Shown piece after piece: positions 1-11,119 of a stretch of DNA of 64,000 nucleotides. This DNA comes from Antilocapra americana. Lineage: Eukaryota; Chordata; Mammalia; Artiodactyla; Antilocapridae. The notes under the pieces are model-generated. The model was given only the letters and a program-made list of their open reading frames with translations. It searched no databases and had not been told where the DNA came from. The position numbers were made by a program, and so were the translations under genes. Each line of letters begins with the position of its first letter. Positions within the stretch are counted from its first letter, which is position 1. Location of the stretch: assembly GCA_007570785.1 (NCBI GenBank), contig ML661885.1, forward strand, positions 14,239,733 to 14,303,732. The letters run 5' to 3'.

Positions 1-560
1 CAAAAGACCAGACGCAAAAGGAATAAGCCTTAGATGGGGAGATGATAGTTGTAAAACTCATGAGTAATGATCACCACCCAGACACTAAGCTCACAACTTA
101 TGTCAGGTTGAAACTTGAGTCTCTAGCATTCCCTTTCCAGGCCTCTGGACAAATGCAGCCTATAGTGCTTCAAATGATAATGTCATTAGCACTGGACCCA
201 CAAAGCCTTCCTGTCATATTACAGCTGCTCAGTGATGAGAACAGATCAGAAATCGAGATCAAGTTCAGACCATTTGTTTGGAGACCACCCAGAAAAGACG
301 TCTGTGCCAAGAAACCCAACTTCTCCAACCCCAGCTAAATTAGACAAGCTAGATGATACCAAAGGAAAGAAAAAGAAACTAGGGATAGGGTGAGTAATTG
401 GTGGTGACTGATGAGCTTATAAAGGAAATCTTAAAAATCAAACTTAAAGATCAGCTGAAGTGACAATCAGATCAGAGTCTTTGGCATCGTGGAACATGAG
501 GTCATGGGATGATCCACTGCAGTCACTGAACATGTCCCTCCAGAAGATAGGTCCAACTTC
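1..560 (+). other. Unassigned sequence; possible processed-pseudogene scrap
   Basis: A frame around 200-402 reads a serine/proline-rich, then lysine-rich peptide (KSRSSSDHLFGDHPEKTS ... TKGKKKKLG) and stops at TGA. A second frame is open from 42 to 338. The composition looks protein-derived, but I recognise no parent and see no intact start, so this could be chance. Confidence 0.2.
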
Positions 561-662
561 TACTCTCCAGAACCTGTAAATATGACCTGACTAGGAAACA
601 GTCGTTGCAAATATGATTAAAGAACTCAAGACAGGATCATTCTGGATAATCCAGAAAGTGAA

Positions 663-889
663 AGTGTTAGTCACTCACTCTTTGTGACCCGCATAGATTG
701 TGGCTTGACTTTTTGCAACCCCATGGACTGTAACCCGCCAGGCTCCTCTGTTCATGGGATTCTCCAGGCAAGAATACTGGAGAGGGTTGCCATTCCCTTC
801 TCCGAGGGATCTTCCCAATCTAGGGATCGAACCCAGGTCTCCTGCATTGCAGGCAGATTCTTTACCATCTGAGCCATCAGGGAAGCCCC
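663..889 (-). mobile_element. Bov-tA/Bov-A type SINE
   Basis: Reverse-complement Bov-A signature: GTGTTAGTCACTCACTC at the left, CAAGAATACTGGAGAGGG in the middle, and the B-box-like GGGATCGAACCCAGGTCTCC before GGGAAGCCCC at the right. Confidence 0.93.
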
Positions 890-907
890 AAGTAAGTATG
901 TAAATAA

Positions 908-1118
908 GTGTTAGTCACTTAGTCCTGTCTAACTCTTTGCAACCCCATGGACTGTAGCCCACTAGACTCCTCTGTCCATGGGATTCTCCAGGCAAGAATA
1001 CTGGAGTGGGATGCCATTTCCTTCTCCCTCCCAGGGATTTTTCCCTCCCAGGGATCAAACCTGGGTCTCCTGCATTGCAGGCAATTTTTTTACTGTCTAA
1101 GCCACCAGGGCAGTCCCA
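908..1118 (-). mobile_element. Bov-tA/Bov-A type SINE
   Basis: Same family and orientation as its left neighbour, only about 18 bp away. It runs from GTGTTAGTCACTTAGTCC to GCCACCAGGGCAGTCCC. The GGGATTTTTCCCTCCCAGGG part carries a small local duplication. Confidence 0.93.
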
Positions 1119-1310
1119 GGTGGAGCCTAAATCCAATAGCAAGTATTTTACAAGAGACAAAAGAGAAGACACAGAAGGGGAGAAGGCGTATGAAAACAGA
1201 GCCAGAGACTGGAGTGATGTGTCCACAAGCCTAGGAATGTCTGGAGCCATGAGAAACTGGAGGAGACAAGCTTTGCTAGTGCCTTTGGAGGAAGTGCTAC
1301 CTTGTTGACA

Positions 1311-1734
1311 TACCTTTCTGAATTCTATCAGAAAGCCAACTGTATTTTCATTGTCTGGGATTTTTTTTTCTCTAGGATTTCCAATATTTAAAGACAGCTG
1401 GCTTCCTCTGTTCTCTGTTAACCTCCAGACCTGCTGAACTATCTGCATCTTCCACAAGCATATTCTCTTTCAGTGACCCAAATAGGGAAAAAAAATTTGA
1501 GAAAATTAATAATACCTCATACCAGATGGCTAGAGACTCCATCATTAATTTAATTGGGGCCTGCAACTAAAAAAAATAAAAATTACAGGCTAGTTTCAAT
1601 TTTACCAGTTTAATCTTAAGTGGGCATACATGCAAAGTTATAAATTGGTGATAAAAAGATACAACTGTGCAAATAGAGATTAAATGGGTTAGCAGTAGAG
1701 GTTGTGAAAAACGAACTTAATCAGCAGGGATTGA
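1311..1734. other. No gene or repeat recognised
   Basis: AT-rich sequence with A-runs; nothing identifiable. Confidence 0.4.
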
Positions 1735-1870
1735 GACACAGGGAAGACTATGTGAAAACACAGGGAGAAGACTTCCGGGTAGCTACAAGCCAAGAAAAGA
1801 GACCCCCAAAGAAACCAGCCCTGCCAACACCTTGAGCTTGAACTTCTCACTTCCAGCACCTGAAGAAATA
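1735..1870 (+). mobile_element. MaLR-type LTR fragment
   Basis: The order of GGGAAGACTATGTGAAAACA, GCTACAAGCCAAGAAAAGAG, CCAGCCCTGCCAACACCTTG and CTTGAACTTC follows the 3' half of MLT1/MST LTRs. No coding content. The remainder to 2561 holds nothing I recognise. Confidence 0.45.
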
Positions 1871-2561
1871 TATTCCTATTGTTGAAGTAAAAAAAAAATT
1901 GAAAATGACATGGACGTGCTGATCAATAGCAACAACTCTGGGCTGCATTAATAAGAGTGTAAGAATGGAACAAAGCAGACAGTCGACTGGGTCTACTATG
2001 TCTGTTCCTGGAATCCACCCCATGCTAAGAGCAACATCTGCAAACTTAACTTACCCAGTGGAAAGCAACTAGGCCTTTAGAGTGTGGATTTCATGACCAG
2101 TGAACAGCAGATGAAACAGTTTATGATTTGAAGCTTGGAGAGAATCTTTAGGGTGAATGTGATGCTGTTTTCTTGCCTTCAGAGGACCATCATAGGAATC
2201 CGATTGAACCCTGGGTACCAGTGGGCAGAAACAGGTGGACGTGGGTGGGCCTTCAAGAGGCTAACAAGAGTTCATCAGGGACGGGGCGGGTGAGGGGGGC
2301 CCAAGAGTGTGTTGTATCATAGAAGCCAAAGGGACAGCTCCTGGCAGGTGGTGTTTGTGTGGAAAGAGACCCAGTCACCAGGACCATGCAACTTGAGGGA
2401 GACAGAGGACTCTTCTAGAAAGAAATCTTTGAAGACACTCACATTTACATTCTGTGTCTTATCACATATCTATTCATCCTAGATTTTGGCTAATCTGTAA
2501 AAACACAATAACAAAAACAACTCATCCACCCTCTACATTTACTCTGCGTCTAAATGGTTGT

Positions 2562-2873
2562 CCACCATTGCCCCCTTTATTCATTTATTCTTGGCTTTGG
2601 CGGATCTTTATTGGTTGTCGAAAGTGGGAACCGCTCCCATTGTGTGTGGGCTTCTCATTATGGTGGCTTCTCGTTATGGAGTGTGGGCTCGAGGGAATGA
2701 GGGCTTCAGTAGTTGTGGCTCCTGGGCTCTACAACACAGGCTCAATAGTTGTGGTGCACGGACTTCATTGTTCCATGGCACATAGGATCTTCCTAGACTA
2801 GGGATCGAACCCGTGTCTCCTGCATTGGCAGGCAGATTCGTTGCCACTGAGTCACCAGGGAAGCCCAGGGTCA
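2562..2873 (-). mobile_element. CHR-type tRNA-derived SINE
   Basis: The reverse complement starts GGGCTTCCCTGGTGACTCAG, carries GGTTCGATCCCTAGTCTAGG, and ends in a CCAAGAATAAATGAATAAA tail. The middle holds the CACAACTACTGAAGCC motifs typical of CHR SINEs. Confidence 0.85.
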
Positions 2874-3310
2874 TTCTAGTTTAATGGAGGAAGGCGGCAT
2901 CCCTTTTGTGCTCACCTAGGCCAGCTGCAGAGCAACACTGGTTTACGCTTCACTCTCCCAGCCACTCTCTCAGATATTCACTTCATTTTGCAGGTGAGGA
3001 ATCTGAGAGTTTGGAGCAGTTAATCAGCAATGAAAGAATTTGGTTGTTGCATAGTAATCTCCACCACAGTACAAGGAGTTTCCCAAAATAACCATACTTC
3101 TCACTTTCACACCCTCCTTCCTATGATACCACTCTTGACCACAAGGGGGAAGTACAGACTCATTTTAATGTGTTCATTTACTTCACCAGTTTACCTATTC
3201 TTAGTTTTACCTATTTTTAATCAAAACAAAGTGCAAAGATCTATATTACCACTTTTTTAATGCTTCTGTTTTTGTCCACAATATTATTTGGCTGGAGTGA
3301 AGAGCCAAAA

Positions 3311-3505
3311 TGGACTTCCCTAGTGGCTCAGATGATAAAGAATCTGCCTACAATGTGGGAGACCTGGGTTCGGAAGATCCCCTGGAGGAGGGCATGACAG
3401 CCCACTCCAGTATTCTTGCCTGGAGAATCCACATGGACAGAGGAGCCAGGCAGGCTACAGTCCATGGGGTCACAAAGAGTCAGACACAACTGAGTGACTA
3501 AGCAC
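3311..3505 (+). mobile_element. Bov-A type SINE
   Basis: Forward copy: GACTTCCCTAGTGGCTCAGA ... CCAGTATTCTTGCCTGGAGA ... CACAACTGAGTGACTAAGCA. The flanks 2874-3310 and 3506-3884 hold nothing I recognise. Confidence 0.93.
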
Positions 3506-3884
3506 AGCACAAGAACCAAAATGGACAGAGTGAATAGAACTCTGTACTGCACTAGAGTGTGTGTTTTCATCTTAAAACACAAACACAGAATTCATATCTG
3601 TCGATGCAGGTTTTCCATGAGAAGGAGCAGAATGATTCTAATATTTTCATAAAGATGTAGCAAGTGAACCTACCACTTGCTGTTTATTCTTAAAGACAAG
3701 GTCCAGCTCTAACAAGTATAAAGTGGCCATAATCATCCCCATTTATTTCTGGCAGGATTGCTGGAAGTTCAAATGAAATGATCATCACTGGTCCTTCCTT
3801 GAATAACTCCTCCTCCAAAAATCCTCCAAGAACTGTAACACTGCTAACAAATATAACCAAACGATGAGGCAAGTTATACATTCA

Positions 3885-4168
3885 TAAACGAAATAAAGAA
3901 TCTGCCTGCAATGCAGGAGACCCCAGTTTGATTCCTAGGTTGGGAAGATCTGCTGAAGAAGAGATATGCTACCCACTCCAGTATTCTTGGGCTTCCCTTG
4001 TGGCTCCACTGGTATAGAATCCTCCTGCAATGCCAGAGACCTGGGTTCGCTACCTGGATTGGAAAGGCTACCCACTTCAGTATTCTGACCTGGAGAATTC
4101 TATGGACTGTATAGTCCATGGGGTCGTAAAGAGCCAGACACAACTGAACCACTTTCACTTCATTTCAC
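3885..4168 (+). mobile_element. Bov-A2 SINE (dimer)
   Basis: Two Bov-A units in tandem: AAAGAATCTGCCTGCAATGC at the left and GGGCTTCCCTTGTGGCTCCA starting a second unit at about 3990. It ends CACTTTCACTTCATTTCAC. Confidence 0.92.
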
Positions 4169-4692
4169 ATAAACTAAGTAGTTGTGGGTAGCTTCCTGAA
4201 GTGGTTTTCTAGAAGGGCAAGAAGTGTCCTTAAAAAATTTACTACAGGGGATCTGAGAATCCCCAGATGACCCACAGGCAAAAGAAATAGTGACTGTGTT
4301 GTGAGTTCCCCTAACAGGTTGACACACGTGCATAGCCCAGTTTGTAAGCCTCTTTGGGTCCCCTCCAGCAGGGCTAGGTCTCCAGAAAGACCCCTGCCAC
4401 CAGCTGCTTTCTTGATGGTTGCAGAGGAAGAAGATACACTTCCAGGAAAGAAAATTTTGTTGCAATGCATGGCTGCCTTTAGGAAATGAATGATGGCTTA
4501 TGGTGAATGATGTTGGATTTGTGATCTCCGAAGAAGATTTAGCTTTTGGACCAGAGACCAGACTTGACCACTCAGGACTCTTGTGTGGCACAAGTTTTAT
4601 TACAGTGAAAAGGGACAGAGAAAGCTTCTTACATGGACATCAGAAGGGGGCAGAGAGTGCCCTCCTCGCTAGTGTTAGCAAGGGAGTTATGT
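4169..4692. other. No gene recognised
   Basis: Overlapping short open frames on both strands show no family features. No repeat recognised. Confidence 0.4.
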
Positions 4693-4709
4693 ACTTTTTA
4701 AATTTAGTT

Positions 4710-5362
4710 CAGTTCAGTCGCTCAGTCGTGTCTGACTCCTTGCAACCCCATGGACTGCAGCACATCAGGCCTCCCTGTCCATCACGGGCTCCCGGAGTTT
4801 ACTCAAACATGTCCACTGAGTCGGTGATGCCATCCAACCATTTCATCTTCTGTCGTCCTCTTCTCCTCCTGCCTTCAGTCTTTTCCAGCATCAAGGTCTT
4901 TCCAAATGAGTTGGTTCTTTGTATCAGGTGGCCAAAGTATTGGAGTTTCAGCTTCAGCATCAGTCTTTGCAATGAATATTCAGGACTGATCTCCTTTAGG
5001 ATGGACTGGTTTGATCTCCTTGCAGTCCAAGGGACTCTCAAGAGTCTTCTCCAACACCACAGTTTAAAAGCATCAATTCTTCGGCCCAACTCTCACATCC
5101 ATACATGGCTACTGGAAAAACCATAGCCTTGACTAGACAGACCTTTGTTGGCAAAGTAATGTCTCTGCTTTTTAATATGCTGTCTAGGTTGGTCATAACT
5201 TTTCTTCCAAGGAGGAAGCGTCTTTTAATTTCATGGCTGCAGTCACCATCTGCAGTGATTTTGGAGCCCCCCAAAATAAAGTCTGTCACTGTTTCCCCAT
5301 CTATTTGACATAAAGTGGTGGGACGTGGGGCCAGATGGCATGATCTTAGTTTTCTGAATGTA
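4710..5362 (-). mobile_element. BovB (RTE) LINE, 5'-truncated 3' end with target-site duplication
   Basis: The 3' end lies at the left as CAGTTCAGTCGCTCAG, the reverse of the ACTGA-type BovB tail. Near-identical flanks (ACTTTTTAAATTTAGTT at 4693-4709 and ACTTTTAAAATTAGTT at 5363-5378) look like a diverged target-site duplication. The minus strand encodes the C-terminal part of the BovB reverse transcriptase in two frames. Confidence 0.85.
4799..5289 (-). pseudogene. BovB ORF2 C-terminal fragment, frameshifted
   Basis: The upstream frame (5289-5038) reads DITLPTKVCLVKAMVFPVAM then YGCESW. The downstream frame (5089-4799) reads RRIDAFKLWCWRRLLRVPW, then ISPEYS and KLQYFGHLIQRT. These are hallmark C-terminal segments of the RTE/BovB polyprotein. 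A frame change between 5038 and 5089 separates them and the catalytic core is absent, so the copy is dead. Confidence 0.85.
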
Positions 5363-5378
5363 ACTTTTAAAATTAGTT

Positions 5379-6417
5379 ATTATAGTAAATCAAAAGAATG
5401 TCTCAAGGCTGCAAAGATCTTACTAGACCCACTCCCATAGTTTACATTTTAAGATAACAGGATTAGCGAGAAGGTTTTCAGGAAGGAGAAACTGTCCTCA
5501 AGCAGGATACACTGTTATATAATCCTTAGTACAGTGTTTAAACTGAGTTGTTTATTGTGTAATCATCAGTTCCAGGCTTAAAGAAAAAAAAATATGTGAC
5601 TAAAACTAAGGAATGGAGAGAGAGAGAGAAAAGATGCTTGTCCTTTCCTCCTCCTTGAGAATTCCAGACCCCTACCTCCACTTCGAGAGCCCCAGACCCC
5701 ATTCTCCTCCTCAGGGAACCCGGACTTCTTATCAATCTGCCTAGGAATTGACTCTCAGAAAGGGGCCATTTCCCGCATGAACTGAGGGTGGGGGCGGGTC
5801 ATCAAGGCTGGGCCATGTGAAAGAAGAGCCGGGCCTGATCCCACATGGTGCCCAGGCGGGAGTAAGGGAGGAGACCCCAGATGGGACCAACCTCCAGGAA
5901 AGGGAGATGGAGCAGGCAGGAAATCCTTCCCCCAGCCCTCCCTCCGCAGCCCCGGCACCACCACCCTTAGGGGACCCTGCGTCCTCTCCGAGGACGTCCT
6001 GCTAGTCCCCGAACTGTAACCAGTTCAGCTCTGCACTACACGGGGTTTCGTCTCCCTCCTTCCCTGCCTCTCTCCCATTTCCTTCCACTTACTTGCTCCG
6101 GTGATTCCAGATTCCCCGCAAAAGGTGTTAGCTCCAATGCTTTTGCTTCCGGCTCTGTCCTCTAGGGAATCTAGGTTAAGACAGAGTGCCTGTGTTGTTT
6201 TAAAATGTTAAGTCTTCCAGAAGGTGTGTAACCTCGGTCTTTGTATTCACCACCAGAGACCTAAAACGCTTGAGAGTGAAAAGGCAGAAAGTAACCTCAG
6301 GGTTAATAAGTGCAGGTTAAAGGTTTGCTGCAACTTACAAATTGGTCACTAGATGGCGCGCTGAACACATCCTTTCATGACTGGGCCAGTTGTATGGTGC
6401 TCAAAAACTTAACTTTA
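5379..6417. other. Non-coding, GC-richer unique stretch
   Basis: The part from 5640 to 6120 is richer in C and G than its surroundings but has no convincing exon. A CTCF-like motif lies at 6346-6359 (separate entry). No repeat recognised. Confidence 0.45.
6346..6359 (+). promoter_or_regulatory. CTCF-like binding motif
   Basis: TCACTAGATGGCGC matches the CTCF core (CCASYAGRKGGCRC) at all but the first base. A TGCA element of the kind found upstream of strong CTCF sites lies about 18 bp before it (GCTGCAAC). Occupancy cannot be seen from sequence. Confidence 0.55.
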
Positions 6418-6645
6418 AAAATATATATGTTTAATTTATTTTAATTGGGGGTAATTACTTTACATTATTGTGATGGGTTTTGCCATACGTTGACGTGAAC
6501 CAGTGACCGGAATACATGCGTCTCCCCCATCCTGAACCCTCCTCTCACTTCCATTACCACCCTGTTATCTGGGTTGTCCCAGAGCATTGGCTTGGGTGCC
6601 TTCTTTGAAGCATTGGATTTGCACTGATTATTTATTTTACTTTCT
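6418..6645 (-). mobile_element. Ruminant L1 3' end (3'UTR)
   Basis: TTTAATTTATTTTAATTGGG then GGTAATTACTTTAC and GGGTTTTGCCATACGTTGAC are the reversed 3'UTR of ruminant L1. The same sequence starts the L1 at 43.7 kb. Severely 5' truncated. Confidence 0.85.
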
Positions 6646-7531
6646 AAATTCAATTATTTTTTCTGATTGAATCCTGCGATAAGAGTTTGAGCTGCAGAGA
6701 GTTCCTAGAATAGCAGAAACTGATTATGTAAGAAAATAATATAGTGTGGAAACGTCTATTGACAGATGTATTTACTGCCCTTGAAGATGAGTGTAAAATG
6801 ACTCATTTTCTTATACTTGATAAAAAATACTACTTTTTTAAAAGAAAAATCCTTTTTGAGATGAAACTCACAAGACATATTTTACTGTGAATAAAGTAGT
6901 GACATTTAGTACCCTGACAATTTGTGCAACTGCAGTGTTCATCTAGTTCCAAAACATTTCCATCATTACAAACTAAAACTCTTTTAAGCAGCCTCTCCCC
7001 ATGCCACCTCACTCCAGCCCCTGGCAACCGACCAATCTACATTTTATCCTGATGGATTGATTTATCTGTTTTATACAAATTAAATCATACAATATGTGAT
7101 CTTTAGTGCCTGATTTCTTCCACTTTGCATAATGTTTTCAAAGTTCATCCACTTTGTGGTATTTATTCATTTTTATGACTGAATAATACTCTATTGTATG
7201 AGGATACCACAATTTATTTATTTAGGATATTTGGGATATTTCCAACCGCTGTTGTGAACTGTGCTCTTTTAAACATTCATGTGCATGTATTTGTTTGAAT
7301 AACTATTTTCAATCCTAGGAGTGGAATTCGTGGGTTATATGGTAATTCTATGCTTAACTTTTTGAAGGACTCTCAAACTGTTTTTCACACTAGCTAATAT
7401 TTCTACCACCAACATTGTTGGAGGATTACAGTTTTTTCACATCCTCACCAATGCTTGTGATAGTCCTTTTTTGTTACTAGAATAACCATCCTAGTGGGTG
7501 TGAAGTAGTCCTTCATTGTGGTTTTGATTTA

Positions 7532-7560
7532 AACTAATGACTAATTACTAATGACTAATC
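7532..7560. repeat. Short tandem of ACTAATGACTAATT units
   Basis: About two and a half degenerate copies of ACTAATGACTAATT in the old L1. Local duplication. Confidence 0.6.
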
Positions 7561-8021
7561 ATGGTAGGAATCTTTTAATGTGTTTGTTGGCCACTAGTAT
7601 ATCTCTGGAAAAATATCTATTCAAATCCTTTGGCCGTTAAAAACAATTTGAAATTGTTTGCCTTTTTGTTATTTTTAATCTTTGGCAATATGATATTAAA
7701 AAGAAATTGCTTTTCTTCCGTTATTGTCCAGCTCAGTCAACTTCATATATGCTTAATCCTTACCATTCACTTGTGTTATTTCATTTTGCTCTGTTTTTGT
7801 TTTCTTTCCCAATTCTCTTGGTATATGAATGTCTTGTTACTGATTTCCAAGAACTCATTTATGACTGAGGATGTCATGCAGTACAAATGAAATACCATAT
7901 TTAATTGCCATCAGATTACTATGATGTTTTATATTTGGTTGTATATTAAAATATAACCATGTTGTGTTTTTTTAAAGAATCTTTTATATACTCTTACTAG
8001 ATCCTTATCAGAATATAATTT

Positions 8022-8158
8022 GTGTGTGTCTTAGGTGCTCAGGCATGTCCGATTCTTTGTGACCCCATGGACTGTAGCCTGCCTGCCAGACTTCTTTCTC
8101 CATGGAATTCTCCAGGCCAGAATACTGGAGTGGATTGCCATTTCCTTTTCCAGGGTTT
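8022..8158 (-). mobile_element. Bov-tA SINE fragment
   Basis: GTGTCTTAGGTGCTCAGGCA ... GGAATTCTCCAGGCCAGAAT ... CCATTTCCTTTTCCAGG, reverse Bov-A orientation, lacking the tRNA-like end. Confidence 0.9.
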
Positions 8159-8365
8159 TGTTATTATATCCACTGCCAAGTCCAAGGTCTTAAAGATTCA
8201 CCCCTATGTTTACTTCTAATATTTTCATGGTTCTGGTTTTTATATTTAGTGCATAAGTCACTTATGCATTTTGAGTTAATTTTTGATGTGAAGTAGAATT
8301 CTTCACACCAATTCCAAGTTCATTCTTTGACCTGTGGATGCCCTGTTGTCCCAATACCATTTGCT

Positions 8366-8440
8366 GTTGTTGTTTAGTTGCTAAGTAGTGTACGACTCTT
8401 TTGCAACCCCATGGACAGAGGAAGACAAACCAGCCAGTAA
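8366..8440 (-). mobile_element. Bov-tA SINE fragment
   Basis: TTGTTGTTTAGTTGCTAAGT ... GCAACCCCATGGACAGAGG is the 3' end of a reversed Bov SINE, cut short. Downstream to 9139 no gene or repeat is recognised. Confidence 0.8.
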
Positions 8441-9139
8441 AAAATAGCTAAGAAATTATCTCAAATGCTAAGGGAATGAAAACTGAATCTTCAAGCAGAG
8501 TCTTTCTCTAATCCCAGATGGTTGAGAAGCCACATTCAATTTCCAAAATCCAAATTCATTTTCCTTCTCTGTAAAATGAATAAATTATTTTGGTTTCAAT
8601 TATCATTATTAAAATTATAATTTCTTATCTGCTCATAGCATAAGCCTTTCCCATGTAGTTACACAATTTGGAGACCATAGTTTTTAATTGTTGCATAAGA
8701 GTCTGTGGTTAGGTAATCACAGTAGGCATTTAGGCTAGTCTTTATTTTTAATTATTTTTAGCATATTGTGATGAAGCTAAAGTAGATATCTATGGGACAC
8801 CTTCTAGCTCTAAAGTGTTGCTGCTTCATGATTCTATGAAATAGATACCACAGATCCTACTTAATTTCACGATTACTTATCCTTAATAGTAATGGTTAGA
8901 AAACCTCTCTATCAGATAACTTCCTTAGGTCTACCCTGATTTTCATGTCTCAATTCAGAAGTATTATTCCTTGTCCTGTCCTTGTGAAAATGGATAAGAG
9001 TGAATCACCCGTTGCTGGTGGAAAGTTGTCTCTTCCGAAACTCACTTCAACAATTCTATTAAACACCTCTGATCTGACTGGCTATTCTAGGTAGAGTGGG
9101 AGAGCCTCTAGTGCTGCATTCTCCAAGACTGTAATTCTG

Positions 9140-9345
9140 TAGCTAAAAACCCCAATGCAGGAGACATAAGGGATGCGGGTTCAATCCCTGGTCAGGAAGA
9201 TCCACTAGAGAAAAGCATGGCAACTCACTCCAGTATTCTTGCCTGGAGAATCCCATGCACAGAGGAGCCTGGAGGGCTACAGTCCACAGGGTCACACAGA
9301 GCTGGACATGACTGAAGCGACTTAGCATGCATGCATGACAATAGA
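9140..9345 (+). mobile_element. Bov-A type SINE
   Basis: Forward unit: CCCCAATGCAGGAGACATAA ... CAGTATTCTTGCCTGGAGAA ... GACATGACTGAAGCGACTTA, ending in GCATGCATGCATGA. Confidence 0.92.
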
Positions 9346-9689
9346 TTTACCTCTTTTAGTTCAGCCGATAGAGAGCAGACAGTTTTCAAAGAGTCTTCAT
9401 TAGGAGATAAAGAGGAAAGCACAACGAAAAAGAAACAGATGTCTTTGTAGATGACAAATGCCTTGCCCTGTCTGCTTCAGTTGATACTGCCAGCTAAGCA
9501 GACAGACCTGGCTCCTCTTCCAAGGTTCACACTGTTTTAAGCACTCAGAACCAGGTATAACTTTGTAGACTCATCCACTGTTCCAAGTTCACATCCAAGG
9601 CTAAGGTGCCCTGGTTGGTGGGCACCATTTTCCCACCAGCTTCCTTTATACCTGGGAGGCATATTGAGGGAGGTAACAGGATGGAGTTG

Positions 9690-9915
9690 ATTAAGGGTGC
9701 CAATTCTGAACTAAAAAGAACCAGGTTTAAACTCTGAGTCTATCACTAACACCTGTGTGGCTCTCAGCAAGCTCCTGAAGCTCTGTGGCCCTTGGTTTTC
9801 CTACCTATAAGTAAAGAGAATCAGAGGCTTCGTAATGTTCTGAAGAGAGACTTAAATGAGATACTGCCTACAAAATGCATAGCAGAAGACTTAGCGTGTA
9901 TACAGTGTTAGAGTG
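9690..9915 (+). repeat. MIR SINE relic
   Basis: GGTTTAAACTCTGAGTCTAT ... GGCTCTCAGCAAGCTCCTGA ... TACCTATAAGTAAAGAGAAT follows MIR order. Ancient and degraded. Confidence 0.6.
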
Positions 9916-10162
9916 TCTCTTCCCATTGTAAAGCTTTTGTCCTTTATTATACTCATGTAATGAGTTACCTTTCTGTCTGAGGGCTCCCAAGAACTATCAG
10001 ATTCTGGGCAGAGCTGAGGCACCTCCTGTTTGGCAAGAATTAGTGTCATTGGCAAGCTGTGTCCTGGGTGCCTGTGATGATTAAGTACCTCAATGGGGCT
10101 CTAAAGAATGGACTTTCCCAAATCACCATCATTTCACAACAAAAAGATAATTTACCCCAAGA

Positions 10163-10418
10163 GTTGTTGTTTGTTTAGTCACTAAATTGTATCTGACTCT
10201 TTTTTGACCCCATGGGCTATAGCCCACCAGGCTTCTCTGTCATGGGATTCTCTAGACAAGAATACTGGAGTGGGTTGCCATTTCCTTCTCCAGAAGATCT
10301 TCCTGACCCAGGGACTGAACGCATGTCTCTTACAGCTCCTAGCTCACAGAATTACATAGTCTGTGTCTCCTGCATTGGTGGGCGGGTTCTTTACCACTGA
10401 GCCACCAGGAAAGCCCAA
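10163..10418 (-). mobile_element. Bov-tA SINE with internal insertion
   Basis: Reverse Bov signature from GTTGTTGTTTGTTTAGTCAC to GCCACCAGGAAAGCCCA. About 35 bp (CTTACAGCTCCTAGCTCACA and following) sits between the two halves of the tRNA-like end. The flank 10419-11119 holds no recognised gene. Confidence 0.9.
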
Positions 10419-11119
10419 ACCAAGAGTAGCAGTAACTATTCTTTATTAGGGCTAATTCATCAAGTATTTATTGAGCACCTCCTTTCTACTAGAAAGATGG
10501 GGCTTATGATTTCGTTAAAACTCAAAATGAAAAATCATGATCCCTGATCTGAATACATTTACAATTCAGGGACAGGAGAAAGTCAGGGACATTGTTTCCA
10601 AGATGTGTGTCTTTGAACCGAGGAGTCCTTATCTCTCTCTCTCAGCTTTCAGTTGCTAGTGTACTGGCTTCGAATCTGAACCCCAAGACCAAGACCAGTT
10701 GTGGTAAGAATCTTGTTAGGCCGATGGACAGTAGAGTTCCTAAATGAATGGAAGAGTTTCTAAATTCTGTACTCTTTCAGACTTGCCCTTTTAAACTTCA
10801 GTTATAAATGATGACTCTTGATGTTCACTGTCTGGCCCAAGTTACAAACCTCGTAGTCATCGTTAATTTCTTCCTGTCTTTCATCACCCACATCCAGTTC
10901 ACAACCCAGTCAACTCAGTTCTAGGGACAAAATGCCTCTTGAATCTTCCCCTGGCTTTCTCACCATTACCCTCAGCCTGAGAGCTCAGCTTCTCTTGCCT
11001 GGTTTGCTCAATCCACAGGTCCTTCAGTCCATCCTGCACACTGCAAGCCCAGGGAGTGTTCTAAGCATCCAGGCTCAGGTGACCACATTCTCATCTCTAG
11101 ATGTGAAACAACTCACAGG

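Larger units (their letters stand above)
563..1310 (+). mobile_element. MLT1-like (MaLR) LTR remnant split by two Bov SINEs
   Basis: Segments 563-660 (AAATATGACCTGACTAGG ... AGGATCATTCTGGATAAT) and 1119-1310 (a GAAAACAGAGCCAGAGACTG-type stretch, then GTTGACATACC) match the order of an MLT1 LTR as I know it. Two SINEs (663-1118) sit between them. It is an old, degraded solo LTR-like remnant with no coding capacity. Confidence 0.6.
6885..8365 (-). mobile_element. Old L1 3' region, interrupted
   Basis: CCCCTGGCAACCGACCAATC, TTGCATAATGTTTTCAAAGT, GACTGAATAATACTC and the later CACACCAATTCCAAGTTC... part follow the reversed 3' end and ORF2 C-terminus of mammalian-wide L1s. A SINE at 8022-8158 interrupts it. 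The 7620-7990 part is poorly matched and could be another insertion. Confidence 0.7.

Noticed and set aside
915..1457. 180-codon minus-strand open frame
   Set aside because: Half of it is Bov SINE sequence and the remainder is MLT1-like LTR; not a gene.
3138..3154. ACCACAAGGGGGAAGTA as a second CTCF-like site
   Set aside because: Key core positions differ from the consensus (A in place of pyrimidine and of C), so the match is too weak to list.
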